DNA from: Cypionkella sp. | Lineage (GTDB): Bacteria > Pseudomonadota > Alphaproteobacteria > Rhodobacterales > Rhodobacteraceae | Direction of reading: 5' to 3' | Length of the DNA: 64,000 nucleotides | Assembly (NCBI RefSeq): GCF_030652235.1 | Contig: NZ_JAUSBA010000035.1 | Location: 23,614 to 87,613 of the forward strand | Shown: positions 51,963-60,271 of the stretch, one piece after another | Numbering within the stretch: the first letter of the stretch is position 1 | Layout: each line of letters starts with the position of its first letter | Program-made: the position numbers and the translations under genes | The notes under the pieces: model-generated | Database searches by the model: none | Told to the model about the DNA's origin: nothing | What the model saw: only the letters and a program-made list of their open reading frames with translations

Positions 51963-52178
51963 CTATTGGGTTTGATCGAGCGGCTTTGACAGCGGCACAG
52001 CCTCCGTTTTATCGGCATCGGGATGCGGCAACTGTGCGGGCTTGTCGGTCGCGGAAAGGATTCTAGCGGCAGCGCCTTCAAGATCGTCATACTGATCGTG
52101 GCGAAGCGCCCAAAAAAAGGCGCCAAGACCGGTCAGGCCAAGCGCAATCGAGACAGGGATAAGAAAGAAATAGCTCAT
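51963..52178 (-). CDS. ccoS: CcoS, cbb3 oxidase assembly protein
   Basis: The 71-residue protein has one helix at the N-terminus (MSYFFLIPVSIALGLTGLGA) and the CcoS signature FFWALRHDQYDDLEGAAARIL. CcoS is needed for heme b and copper incorporation into cbb3 oxidase. It lies inside a longer open frame but the ATG at 52178 overlaps the stop of the DUF2189 gene (ATGA), which fixes the start. Confidence 0.93.
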   Translation of the reverse strand: MSYFFLIPVSIALGLTGLGAFFWALRHDQYDDLEGAAARILSATDKPAQLPHPDADKTEAVPLSKPLDQTQ

Positions 52179-52981
52179 GCTTCGCGCTCCGCTGGCGGGC
52201 GCAGCGCGACCCAGGCGTGCCAAGTGCCGTGACCGAGCAGCGGAAAAATCACAATCAACCCCAAAAGCCCCGTCAGAACGGACACGGCAAAACCCAGAGC
52301 AACGATCGCCCCCCAAGGTAAAACCACGCGAAGATTTTGGACGGTTATCGCAAAGGAGCTGCCAAGCGCTGTCAGCGCATCGACACGGCGTTCCAGCAAC
52401 ATCGGAAATGAAAACAGGCTTATTGCCATGGCAAAGGCCGCGAAAAGCCCACCGATGGCCGAACCGGTCAGGATCAGCGTCCAACCGCGCGGCGTGGTCA
52501 AAAGCTGCGCCGGAAGCTGATCGAAGCCAGGAAAAGGCAGAAGTCCAAAGAACAAAGCGTAAAGCAAATCCGCCGCGCGCAGCCAAAGCATGACCAGCAA
52601 GCAGGACAAAAGCCCCGCAAACACCAACTGCCCGCCAGAGGCAGGACGTACCAGCAGCATTTGCCGCAAACTTGCACGCGATGGTGTTTTCAGCCTCCGG
52701 CTTTTCTCATAAAGCCCGATGGCAAGCAGCGGGCCAATCACCAGAAACCCCGACAAGGCCGGAAAAATTAACAACGGCAGCCCGGCCCAGATCATCCCCA
52801 GCACCACCAGCGCTGACAAAACAAAGACCGCCAAGCCATAAAGCAGGCTATGCGCAGGGTCACGGCACAGGTCGGACCACCCCGCCGCAAGCCAGCCCAG
52901 TGCGGCCCGCTGAGGAAGATTACGGGCAAAACGCGCCGAGATGCGAAGCCTCGGCTCCAGCGCGGGAAGCGGTTCAAGCAT
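52175..52981 (-). CDS. DUF2189 membrane protein in the cco operon
   Basis: The 268-residue protein has about six helices and the DUF2189 pattern: GWSDLCRDPAHSLLYGLAVFVL, LIFPALSGFLVIGPLLAIGLYEKSRR and IFPLLGHGTWHAW. Its function is unknown, although it is repeatedly found with terminal oxidase genes. GAAGGAGG lies before its start. It stands where ccoGHI are found in many cbb3 operons. Confidence 0.85.
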   Translation of the reverse strand: MLEPLPALEPRLRISARFARNLPQRAALGWLAAGWSDLCRDPAHSLLYGLAVFVLSALVVLGMIWAGLPLLIFPALSGFLVIGPLLAIGLYEKSRRLKTPSRASLRQMLLVRPASGGQLVFAGLLSCLLVMLWLRAADLLYALFFGLLPFPGFDQLPAQLLTTPRGWTLILTGSAIGGLFAAFAMAISLFSFPMLLERRVDALTALGSSFAITVQNLRVVLPWGAIVALGFAVSVLTGLLGLIVIFPLLGHGTWHAWVALRPPAEREA

Positions 52982-52993
52982 GGCGTGCCTCCT

Positions 52994-53152
52994 TCAGCAT
53001 TCGGGTTTTGCGGCGGGATGCTCGGTGGTCTCGGGCACGCAGCCGGGGTGCGAGCGGAAGGCAAGATCGATCAACTGCCAGTTCGCGCCGATTACCAAAG
53101 CCAGACAGGCCGCGATTCCAAGACCCACCCACAAACGGGTTTGCGAGATCAT
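52994..53152 (-). CDS. 52-residue membrane protein between ccoP and DUF2189
   Basis: This short gene reads MISQTRLWVGLGIAACLALV as one helix, then IGANWQLIDLAFRSHPGCVP and a tail ending PAAKPEC. It starts on the ccoP stop (ATGA at 53149-53152), so it is translationally coupled. Two Cys (GCVP and the terminal C) lie on the predicted periplasmic side. I know no named family for it. Its position suggests an accessory subunit or assembly factor of cbb3 oxidase. Confidence 0.75.
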   Translation of the reverse strand: MISQTRLWVGLGIAACLALVIGANWQLIDLAFRSHPGCVPETTEHPAAKPEC

Positions 53153-54024
53153 TGCGCATCTCCCGACCCTTTCGAAAGACCCTCGACATAAAGCGCAAGC
53201 ATGCGGATGTCGGCATCAGAAAGCCGGTTCTGCCATGCTGGCATGACGCCCCGACGGCCGTTCAGCAGGGTCTGACGGATCGTTGCCGCATCGCCACCAT
53301 AGAGCCAGTCCGCATCCGTCAGATTTTGCCCGCCGGTGCCTTCGACGCCCTTGGCATCCTCGCCGTGGCAACCGACGCAATTGGCTTGAAACAGAACTGC
53401 ACCTTCAGAGCTATCTCCAGCGATGACACCGTTTTGCAGCGTCATCACATAGTCGGTTAGGGTGGTGATCTCGGGTCGCGTCAATATACCATCGCGGCCA
53501 AAGGCGGGCATTTGGGCGAAATGGGTGTCGGGATCGGGGCTGTTGATACCGTGGCGCAGAGTGGTCTCGATCTCTTCTGCCGTGCCGCCCCAAAGCCAGA
53601 TGTGGTCAGACAGGCGAGGAAAGCCTGGTCCACCTCGACCGCCCTCCTGATGGCAGGCCTGACAATTCTGCCCAAACAGCGCTGCCGCGGTTTCCTTCGC
53701 CCGCGCCATCAGGTCAGGAGTGGCGCGCAGGCTGTCATAGTCTTCGGTCGCAAGCGCCGACATCCAATCCGCCCGTGCCGCATCCGCGCTTGCGATATCA
53801 GCGGCAACGGCGGTTTTCTGATCAACGCCGACCAGCCCTTTGGTGTGGCTGTCGATCAGTGGCCAGCTCGGCAGCAGAACCCAGCTGATCACCGCATAGA
53901 TATGGGTCACGGCCAGAAACCACAGCACGATGTGCGGGATTGGCGAGTTCAGCTCTTTGATGCCGTTCCAGTCATGGCCGGTGGTGGCATACCCCGAAAC
54001 CGGATCGCGCTCGCTCACGGACAT
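53149..54024 (-). CDS. ccoP: CcoP, diheme cytochrome c subunit of cbb3 oxidase
   Basis: The 291-residue protein has one or two N-terminal helices (PHIVLWFLAVTHIYAVISWVLL), HDWNGIKELNSPIP typical of CcoP, and two CxxCH sites, CQACH and CVGCH, with Met ligands (THFAQMPAFG, GVMPAWQ). It passes electrons to CcoO and CcoN. The start overlaps ccoQ by 10 bases. Confidence 0.95.
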   Translation of the reverse strand: MSVSERDPVSGYATTGHDWNGIKELNSPIPHIVLWFLAVTHIYAVISWVLLPSWPLIDSHTKGLVGVDQKTAVAADIASADAARADWMSALATEDYDSLRATPDLMARAKETAAALFGQNCQACHQEGGRGGPGFPRLSDHIWLWGGTAEEIETTLRHGINSPDPDTHFAQMPAFGRDGILTRPEITTLTDYVMTLQNGVIAGDSSEGAVLFQANCVGCHGEDAKGVEGTGGQNLTDADWLYGGDAATIRQTLLNGRRGVMPAWQNRLSDADIRMLALYVEGLSKGSGDAQ

Positions 54025-54179
54025 GGGCTGTCCTCCGTGGTCAGGATCGACTGCGCCGCCCGATCCGCCCGCGCCTTTTGCGACGGGCGATAGGTGTGGA
54101 TCACGATCAGGATAAAAAATCCCAGCAGGTAAAACAGCCCGAAGGTCTTGGAGAGAAACAGCGCAAGATCATGGCTCAT
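54015..54179 (-). CDS. ccoQ: CcoQ, small cbb3 subunit
   Basis: This 54-residue protein is [20 protein letters not shown], then [20 protein letters not shown] and a short tail. One helix followed by basic residues is typical of CcoQ, which stabilises the complex. Its start overlaps the ccoO stop (ATGA at 54176-54179) and its stop overlaps ccoP by 10 bases. Confidence 0.92.
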   Translation of the reverse strand: MSHDLALFLSKTFGLFYLLGFFILIVIHTYRPSQKARADRAAQSILTTEDSPCP

Positions 54180-54904
54180 GGCGTGGTTTCCGTTGTGTAG
54201 GGGGCTTGGGTCAACTGACCCAGCACTTGCAGATAGGCCACCACGGCATCCATCTCGGTCAGTTCATCTGCCCCCGAAAACCGCCGCAGGGTTGTGGCTT
54301 CGCCATAACGCTCGACAACCCCCGCCGCCGCCTCGCTGTCCGGACGGGCCTGTGCCATGGCATCGCGCGGTGCATTGGCGATCATCGCATCAGTATAGGG
54401 CACACCAAGCGTTCGCAGTGTCGCCAGATGGGCTCCAAGGTCGTCCACTTCAAGGGAGGTCGTTGCAAGCCAAGGATAGGCGGGCATGATCGAGGTTGGC
54501 ACCACCGCGCGCGGGTTGGTCAGATGCGTCACATGCCAGTCGTCAGAATATTTGCCGCCCAGCCGGGCAATATCCGGCCCGGTGCGCTTGGATCCCCAAA
54601 GCATCGGGTGGTCGTACTGGCTTTCCGCGGCCAGCGAATAGGGCCCATAGCGTTCGACCTCGTCGCGCAGGGTGCGGATCATCTGGCTGTGGCAGGCATA
54701 GCAGCCTTCGCGGATATAGATGTTACGCCCGGCCAGCTCGAGTGGCGTGTATACCCGCATGTCGGGCAAGGTTTCCACCGTCTCGTCAATGGTGAACAAG
54801 GGCGCGATTTCCACCAACCCGCCGACGCTTGCTGCAAGGATAATCGCGACGACAAAGCCGACCGAGTGCTTTTCAAGGTTGTAATGCGCTTTGAACAAGG
54901 ACAT
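54176..54904 (-). CDS. ccoO: CcoO, monoheme cytochrome c subunit
   Basis: The 242-residue protein has one helix ([20 protein letters not shown]), the motif [31 protein letters not shown] with CxxCH, and [28 protein letters not shown]. The start at 54904 opens the canonical [13 protein letters not shown]; 16 upstream codons in frame are not part of the family. It is 4 bases after ccoN. Confidence 0.95.
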   Translation of the reverse strand: MSLFKAHYNLEKHSVGFVVAIILAASVGGLVEIAPLFTIDETVETLPDMRVYTPLELAGRNIYIREGCYACHSQMIRTLRDEVERYGPYSLAAESQYDHPMLWGSKRTGPDIARLGGKYSDDWHVTHLTNPRAVVPTSIMPAYPWLATTSLEVDDLGAHLATLRTLGVPYTDAMIANAPRDAMAQARPDSEAAAGVVERYGEATTLRRFSGADELTEMDAVVAYLQVLGQLTQAPYTTETTP

Positions 54905-54908
54905 CGCT

Positions 54909-56534
54909 TTACTCCGCCACTTGGGGGACAAGCGGGCGATCACCCGCCGCATCTTGCGCGCCGCGAATGGTCAGCCAGATATTGACTGCGCCCACACAAA
55001 TGCCCGCCAGAAACAGCGCGCCGCCCAGAAAACGCGCGATGTAATAGGGGCGCATCGCCTCCATGCTCTCGATGAAGGAATAGTTCAGCGTGCCTGCGGC
55101 ATTATAGGTGCGCCACATCAGCCCCTGCGTAATCCCCGCATTCCAGAGCGAAAACACATAAGTCAGCAGCCCCGCCAGCGCGAGCCAGAAGTGCCATTCG
55201 ATTAGCTTTGGCGAATACATCGCCGCGCGGCCCCAGATCTGCGGGATCACCGAATAGAAGGCACCAAAGGTCACCATGGCGAGCCAGCCCAAAGCGCCGG
55301 AATGCACATGGCCGACGGTCCAGTCGGTATAATGCGACAGAGCATTGACCGGGCGGATGGCAAGGAATGAACCCTCAAAGGTCGAAAGCCCGTAAAACAC
55401 CGCTGCCACAAACATGAAACGCAGCGTCGCGTCATCGCGCACCCGATGCCAGGCCCCGTTCAGCGTCGCGAGAGCATTGCCCGCCGAGGCCCAGCTTGGC
55501 ACCAGCAGCATGATCGAAAATGTCATGCCAAGGTTCTGCACCCAGGTGGGCAACGCGGTGTAATGCAGATGGTGCGACCCGACCCAGAGGTAAAAGAAAG
55601 TGATGCCCCAAAAGCTGATGATCGAGAGCCGGTAGGAAAAGATCGGCCGCTGCGCCCGTACCGGCAGGTAGTAATACAGCATCCCCAAAAAGCCCGAGGT
55701 CATAAAGAAGGCCACCGCATTGTGGCCATACCACCATTGCACCATCGCATCCTGCACCCCCGAAAACACCGGATAGCTTTTGGCACCGGCAAAGCTGACG
55801 GGCAGGGCAAGCCCATTGACGATGTGCAGCATCGCCACGACGACGATAAAGGCGAGGTAATACCAGTTGGCGACATAGATATGCGGCTCCGCCCGCCGTT
55901 TCAGGGTGCGCAGATACAGCACAAGATAGACCAGCCAGACCATCACCAGCCAGAGATCGGCATACCATTCCGGCTCGGCATATTCCTTGGATTGGGTGAC
56001 GCCCATCAGATAGCCGCTGACCGCCCAGAGCAGAAACAGGTTATATCCGATCAAAACCACCCATGGAGAAAGCTGATCTGCCAGCCGGGCGCGACTGGTG
56101 CGCTGCATGACATGGAAAGAGGTGGCAATCAGCGCGTTGCCGCCAAAGGCAAAGATCACGCCCGTGGTGTGAACCGGGCGCAGACGGCCATAGCTTGACC
56201 AGGCCTCGCCAAAGGTGGCGTCTGGCCAGACCATCAGCCCTGCGACCCAGAGACCAATGCCCATGGCAAAAACGCCCCAGAGCATTGCCAGCACGATGCC
56301 GACCTTGATCGGATCATCGTAATACTGCTGCAACCTTGCGGCATCCGGCGCCGGCTCCTCCAGCGTGCCACCAATTGCAAAAAACAAGCCACCCCCAAGC
56401 GCCAAGGCCATGAAGCCATGCACAGCCATAGGATCCTGTTTGCCCAAGGCCGCCATCACCAACCCGAGCAGGGCGAGACAGACTGTAAGAATGAGACCGA
56501 TGCGGCGTTCGCCGAGCGTAAGACACGTAATCAT
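54909..56534 (-). CDS. ccoN: CcoN, catalytic subunit of cbb3 oxidase
   Basis: The 541-residue 12-helix protein has the heme b and CuB ligands: [30 protein letters not shown] with the cross-linked Tyr context, [11 protein letters not shown] and [14 protein letters not shown]. It reduces O2 at low tension. RBS GGAG lies before the ATG at 56534. A 14-bp palindrome lies 33 bases upstream. Confidence 0.97.
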   Translation of the reverse strand: MITCLTLGERRIGLILTVCLALLGLVMAALGKQDPMAVHGFMALALGGGLFFAIGGTLEEPAPDAARLQQYYDDPIKVGIVLAMLWGVFAMGIGLWVAGLMVWPDATFGEAWSSYGRLRPVHTTGVIFAFGGNALIATSFHVMQRTSRARLADQLSPWVVLIGYNLFLLWAVSGYLMGVTQSKEYAEPEWYADLWLVMVWLVYLVLYLRTLKRRAEPHIYVANWYYLAFIVVVAMLHIVNGLALPVSFAGAKSYPVFSGVQDAMVQWWYGHNAVAFFMTSGFLGMLYYYLPVRAQRPIFSYRLSIISFWGITFFYLWVGSHHLHYTALPTWVQNLGMTFSIMLLVPSWASAGNALATLNGAWHRVRDDATLRFMFVAAVFYGLSTFEGSFLAIRPVNALSHYTDWTVGHVHSGALGWLAMVTFGAFYSVIPQIWGRAAMYSPKLIEWHFWLALAGLLTYVFSLWNAGITQGLMWRTYNAAGTLNYSFIESMEAMRPYYIARFLGGALFLAGICVGAVNIWLTIRGAQDAAGDRPLVPQVAE

Positions 56535-56567
56535 TACAGTCTCCTTCGTCTAAAATAGGTTTAACAT

Positions 56568-56581
56568 AGAAACATGTTTCT
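56568..56581. promoter_or_regulatory. 14-bp perfect palindrome upstream of ccoN
   Basis: AGAAACATGTTTCT is a perfect dyad 33 bases before ccoN. It does not match FNR (TTGAT-N4-ATCAA) and is seen once in the window. It may be the operator of an unidentified regulator, or chance. Confidence 0.35.
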
Positions 56582-56620
56582 TGCAGCTTAAGTCGCTCTC
56601 AGTCTTGGTTTTTTGACCGG

Positions 56621-57061
56621 TCAGGCAGGGACCGGTGTGGCAGGTTGGGGCATCTGTGATATGGGCAGGGCAATATCCGCCAGAGTGGATCGGTCCAGAT
56701 CGGCCAAAAACGCAGCTTCGGCAGAACGCAACCGCGCCTTAAGCCGGCAACGTCCAGTGATGTTGCAGCTGTTTTCTCTGGTGGCGAAGCATTCGACCAG
56801 CGGTTGCCCGGCTTCCAACAGTCGTACCACGTCACCAAGGCTGATGGATTCCGGCGATGGGGCCAGCGTTGCACCACCACCGCTGCCGCGCCGAGTGGTC
56901 ACGAAGCCGCCCTCGGCCAGTCTTTGCATTATTTTTGTCAGATGGTTGCGCGACAGGGCAAACTCATCTGCCAGTTCTGCGGTCGAAAAGGCGCGGTGCG
57001 GATCCGAGGCCATTCGCATCAGCGCCCGTAAGCCGAAATCGGTGAAAGAGGTCAGGCGCAT
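56621..57061 (-). CDS. nsrR: NsrR-like nitric-oxide-sensing Rrf2 repressor
   Basis: The 146-residue protein has the NsrR-like winged helix (MRLTSFTDFGLRALMRMAS, FALSRNHLTKIMQRLAEGGFVTTRRGSGGG) and the three-Cys cluster site ECFATRENSCNITGRCRLK. Spacing and the CRLK sequence match NsrR, which binds NO at its [Fe-S] cluster. It is upstream of ccoN in the same direction. Its promoter holds a GTATT-N3-AATAC dyad also seen before nnrS. Confidence 0.88.
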   Translation of the reverse strand: MRLTSFTDFGLRALMRMASDPHRAFSTAELADEFALSRNHLTKIMQRLAEGGFVTTRRGSGGGATLAPSPESISLGDVVRLLEAGQPLVECFATRENSCNITGRCRLKARLRSAEAAFLADLDRSTLADIALPISQMPQPATPVPA

Positions 57062-57079
57062 CTTGGCTCCACGTAATAA

Positions 57080-57092
57080 GTATTTACAATAC
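57080..57092. promoter_or_regulatory. NsrR-type operator at nsrR
   Basis: GTATTTACAATAC, with AAGTATTTACAATACC flanks, lies 19 bases before the nsrR start and between nsrR and the divergent small-ORF/DUF488 operon. A 14-base stretch (GTATTTACAATACC) is identical to the reverse strand at 61603-61625 upstream of nnrS. Confidence 0.6.
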
Positions 57093-57144
57093 CACTTATC
57101 AGGCTTTATCCCTGATGCAACTGCTGAGTCAAGGATCACGCCCC

Positions 57145-57267
57145 ATGACGACCCAGATGTCCAACCTCGCGGCCAAGGCAGTAGCGGACTTAATCCGCAG
57201 CGCTGCTTCGGCTTTTGCCGCGATGGCCCCGCGCTTTAGTTTAATCGATAGGGTTTTGTCAAAATGA
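57145..57267 (+). CDS. 40-residue ORF coupled to DUF488 gene
   Basis: This frame starts with AAGGA 9 bases upstream, reads MTTQMSNLAAKAVADLIRSA, continues with ASAFAAMAPRFSLIDRVLSK and stops on the next start (ATGA at 57264-57267). Its helical amphipathic composition is not that of a transmembrane helix. The coupling and the divergent NsrR operator argue for real translation, but I have no homologue in mind. Confidence 0.45.
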   Translation: MTTQMSNLAAKAVADLIRSAASAFAAMAPRFSLIDRVLSK

Positions 57268-57656
57268 CAACCCCATCCACGGAACGCATCCACCTTTGTC
57301 GCGCCTATGACATCCGGGCGGGGGCGGTTCCAGTCGGCGCGCGGCTGTTGGTCGACAGGCTATGGCCGCGCGGCATCGCTAAGACCGATCTGCCGATCGA
57401 TGCTTGGTTGAAAGACGTGACCCCAAGTCCCACGCTGTGCAAATGGTTCGGGCATGATCCGGCAAGATGGGACAGCTTTAGTGAGCAGTATCTTGCCGAA
57501 TTGCACAACAACCCCAAAGCTGTTGAAATCGCGCTGGACTGGTGCCGCAAGGGGCCAGTCACGCTGGTCAATGCCGCGAAGGACCGCTTTCATACCCATG
57601 CGCTGGTCTTGCGCGCCTATCTGGCTGCAAGCCTCGCCAAGGAGAGAACGCCATGA
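57264..57656 (+). CDS. DUF488-family protein
   Basis: The 130-residue protein has the DUF488 pattern: LCRAYDIRAGAVPVGARLLVDRLWPRG, then WLKDVTPSPTLCKWFGHDPARWDSFSEQYLAEL and PVTLVNAAKD. The family is of unknown function, and is often near stress or nitrogen-oxide genes. It is coupled to the following gene by an ATGA overlap. Confidence 0.88.
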   Translation: MTTPSTERIHLCRAYDIRAGAVPVGARLLVDRLWPRGIAKTDLPIDAWLKDVTPSPTLCKWFGHDPARWDSFSEQYLAELHNNPKAVEIALDWCRKGPVTLVNAAKDRFHTHALVLRAYLAASLAKERTP

Positions 57657-58681
57657 CCGAAGGCCCGCTGCATACACCCGTTTGCTCGCTGCTAGGCTGT
57701 GATCTGCCAGTCCTGCTGGCCGGCATGGGCGGGGTCGCGCGCACAGAGCTGGTGGCGGCTGTGGCACAAGCCGGAGGGTACGGCATTCTGGGCATGGTGC
57801 GTGAAAGCCCTGAGTTGATCGCGCAAGAAATCGGCGCGGTGCGCGCGCAGACCGATCGGCCCTTTGCCGTGAACCTAATCCCATCTGCCACGGATCCGGC
57901 GCTGCTGGATGCTGAACTAGGTATCTGCCTTGAGCTTGGCGTGTCGGCAATGTGCTTTTTCTGGGATGTCGTGCCCTCGGCGGTGGCGCGAGCCAAGGCG
58001 GCGGGTTGCCTTGTGCTGCATCAGGTAGGCTCGCTAAGGGCCGCCCTCGCGGCCGAGGCGGCCGGTGCTGATGTGCTGATCGCGCAGGGGGTCGAGGCGG
58101 GCGGGCATGTGCATGGCACGGCCTCAGCATTTGTGCTGGTCGAACAGGTGGTGCGCGCGGTCAAGCTGCCCGTCATCGCCTCGGGTGGCTTCGCGACGGG
58201 CGCCAGTTTGGTTGCCGCACTGGCACTTGGCGCACAGGGTATCCACTGCGGCACGGCCTTTCTGGCCACGACTGAATCCTTTGCTCATGACGAGCATAAG
58301 GCACGCGTGCTCGCCGCAATGGCCGAGGACACTGTCCATACCGACATCTACGCGCTGAATTGGCCGCCCAATACGCCGGTGCGGGTAATCCGCAATTCGG
58401 TGATCGAAGGGCTTGGCCCCAATTTGATGGGGCACCGTCCCGACCTTCTGCCACGCGAAGTGATCGCGGCTGACGACGGACGTCCGCTGTTCAGATACAG
58501 CACCGACTCCCCCCTGCGTACAACCTCCGGCAATCTGGAGGCGATGGCGATTTATGCCGGACAAAGCGCTGCAATGATTGATACTTTGCCAACGGCAAAA
58601 GGGCGGATTGACGCAATCATGGCAGAGGCGCAGGTTTCCCTCGCCCGCCTTGCGATGATGTCAAAAGGAGAAGGCGCATGA
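57653..58681 (+). CDS. Nitronate monooxygenase family FMN protein
   Basis: The 342-residue TIM-barrel protein shows the NMO/2-nitropropane dioxygenase motifs: LLAGMGGVARTELVAAVAQAGGYGILGMV, ADVLIAQGVEAGGHVHG, PVIASGGFATGASLVAALALGAQGIHCGTAFLATTES. This is the FMN-binding arrangement; the substrate may be a propionate-3-nitronate-type toxin or another flavin substrate. The start at 57653 overlaps the DUF488 stop. Confidence 0.88.
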   Translation: MTEGPLHTPVCSLLGCDLPVLLAGMGGVARTELVAAVAQAGGYGILGMVRESPELIAQEIGAVRAQTDRPFAVNLIPSATDPALLDAELGICLELGVSAMCFFWDVVPSAVARAKAAGCLVLHQVGSLRAALAAEAAGADVLIAQGVEAGGHVHGTASAFVLVEQVVRAVKLPVIASGGFATGASLVAALALGAQGIHCGTAFLATTESFAHDEHKARVLAAMAEDTVHTDIYALNWPPNTPVRVIRNSVIEGLGPNLMGHRPDLLPREVIAADDGRPLFRYSTDSPLRTTSGNLEAMAIYAGQSAAMIDTLPTAKGRIDAIMAEAQVSLARLAMMSKGEGA

Positions 58682-59409
58682 CCCGCGATACCGACCGTTC
58701 GCAAGGCTATGCCTCGCCTCCCTGCCTCGCGCATGAGATTGACCCGGCCTATTTCGACCCGTTCGTCGTGGACGAGGCACAGGCTCGCGATGTGGCACGC
58801 TGGCGCAAGGCCGAACGCAGGCGACTGCTGGCAGAGCGCGCCGCAATGCCGGTCTCGCTGCGTCAGGCCGCCGCCGAACAGATCGTACCACATCTGGAAG
58901 CCGCTGTTCTGAAGCGGTTAGGGCGGCTTGAACGGCTGACGATTTCAGCGTGGTGGCCGATCAAGGCGGAACTGAACCTGCGGCATTGGCTGACCGATCT
59001 GGTTGCACGCGGCTTAACCGTGGCGCTGCCAGTGGTGCTGACGCCTGCGGCGCCACTGGTGTTCCGCCCCTGGACGCCCGAGTGCGAGATGGTGCAAGGA
59101 TTCTGGAAAATCCCGGTGCCTGCCGAGGGACCAGAGGTGATCCCGCAGGTAACCCTTGCCCCAGTGGTGGGATGGGATGCGGCTGGGTTCCGGCTTGGCT
59201 ATGGCGGTGGCTACTTTGATCGCACACTGGCCGCTTTATTGCCGCGCCCCCTTGCGATCGGTGTCGGATTGCAGGCGGCAGAGGTGACAACGATCTTTCC
59301 CCAGCCTTATGACATTGCCATGGATGCCATCGTGACAGAGACCGGGCTGCACTGGCCAACCGGCCTTGATCCGGCCAATCTGCTCCCCACCAGTCTCAAC
59401 TCTGACTGA
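58678..59409 (+). CDS. 5-formyltetrahydrofolate cyclo-ligase-like protein
   Basis: The 243-residue protein has the C-terminal family motif VVGWDAAGFRLGYGGGYFDRTLAALL and the N-terminal lysine region RWRKAERRRLLAERAAMP. It would convert 5-formyl-THF to 5,10-methenyl-THF with ATP. It overlaps the NMO stop (ATGA). It has an N-terminal extension of about 35 residues compared with common members, which are nearer 200 residues. Confidence 0.85.
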   Translation: MTRDTDRSQGYASPPCLAHEIDPAYFDPFVVDEAQARDVARWRKAERRRLLAERAAMPVSLRQAAAEQIVPHLEAAVLKRLGRLERLTISAWWPIKAELNLRHWLTDLVARGLTVALPVVLTPAAPLVFRPWTPECEMVQGFWKIPVPAEGPEVIPQVTLAPVVGWDAAGFRLGYGGGYFDRTLAALLPRPLAIGVGLQAAEVTTIFPQPYDIAMDAIVTETGLHWPTGLDPANLLPTSLNSD

Positions 59410-60148
59410 TCATCCGCCAGAAGAAAATCCCGCTCATTCCAAAGCCTACCAAGGCAATGAACCCGCGGATCACCGGTTTCGGCAGCGCGCGCGCCAGCGG
59501 CGCGCCAGCATAGCCTCCCGCGGTTGCCGCCATCATCATAACCACGGCCTGCGGCCAGGCAACCAATCCGGCTGAGGCGAAGACAGCCACCGAGATTGAA
59601 GACAAAAGAAAGCTCAGGCCGGATTTCAGGGCATTCATGCGGTTCAGATCCATCATGCCCCAAAGCGAGAAAAGTGCCAAAAGCACGATCCCCAGCCCGC
59701 CATTGAAGTAGCCTCCGTACAAAGACACGGCGAACAGGCCAAGCGCACCTTCGGCAGGGACGCCCCGCGATCTTGCAGCAGCCCATTGCCGCAATCTTTC
59801 CCCGAAAAGGAAGACCAGCGTCGCCGCCAATAAAAGAAAGGGAACCAGCACGGAAAACACATCGTTCGACGACACCAGCAACAGGCCGGATCCGACGAGC
59901 CCTCCGACGAGCGTAATCCAGACCAACCGGAACAGCTTTCCGCGCTCAAACCCGCCCAGTTCCTCCCGAAATCCCAAAACCCCACCAAGGTAGCCCGGAA
60001 ACACCGCGACTGCGCTGGTTGCATTGGCCATCACCGGCGGCAGACCGATGAAGACCAGCGCGGGAAAGGTCAGGAACGTGCCCCCACCTGCGACTGTATT
60101 GAGGATACCCGCCCCAAAAGCTGCGGCCAACAAGACCAGCGTTTCCAT
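59396..60148 (-). CDS. TauE/SafE-family membrane protein
   Basis: The 250-residue protein has eight hydrophobic helices and the family pattern: AGILNTVAGGGTFLTFPALVFIGLPPVMANATS and GGYAGAPLARAL. TauE/SafE members are anion or sulfite exporters. Its end overlaps the end of the cyclo-ligase gene by 14 bases in the opposite direction. Confidence 0.88.
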   Translation of the reverse strand: METLVLLAAAFGAGILNTVAGGGTFLTFPALVFIGLPPVMANATSAVAVFPGYLGGVLGFREELGGFERGKLFRLVWITLVGGLVGSGLLLVSSNDVFSVLVPFLLLAATLVFLFGERLRQWAAARSRGVPAEGALGLFAVSLYGGYFNGGLGIVLLALFSLWGMMDLNRMNALKSGLSFLLSSISVAVFASAGLVAWPQAVVMMMAATAGGYAGAPLARALPKPVIRGFIALVGFGMSGIFFWRMISQS

Positions 60149-60271
60149 GCCACCCCTTTTCTTCACTCTGACCTGCGAGCAATGCGCTGGCGGCATCTGT
60201 TCAGGGGCGCGGCAATTCGTCAACGATCCTCATGAACACCCGACTGGTCAACGTGACAAACGCCTCCAGCG

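Noticed and set aside
56605..56620. TTGACCGGTCAG as an FNR box before ccoN
   Set aside because: Spacing is too short for TTGAT-N4-ATCAA and it lies at the very end of nsrR.
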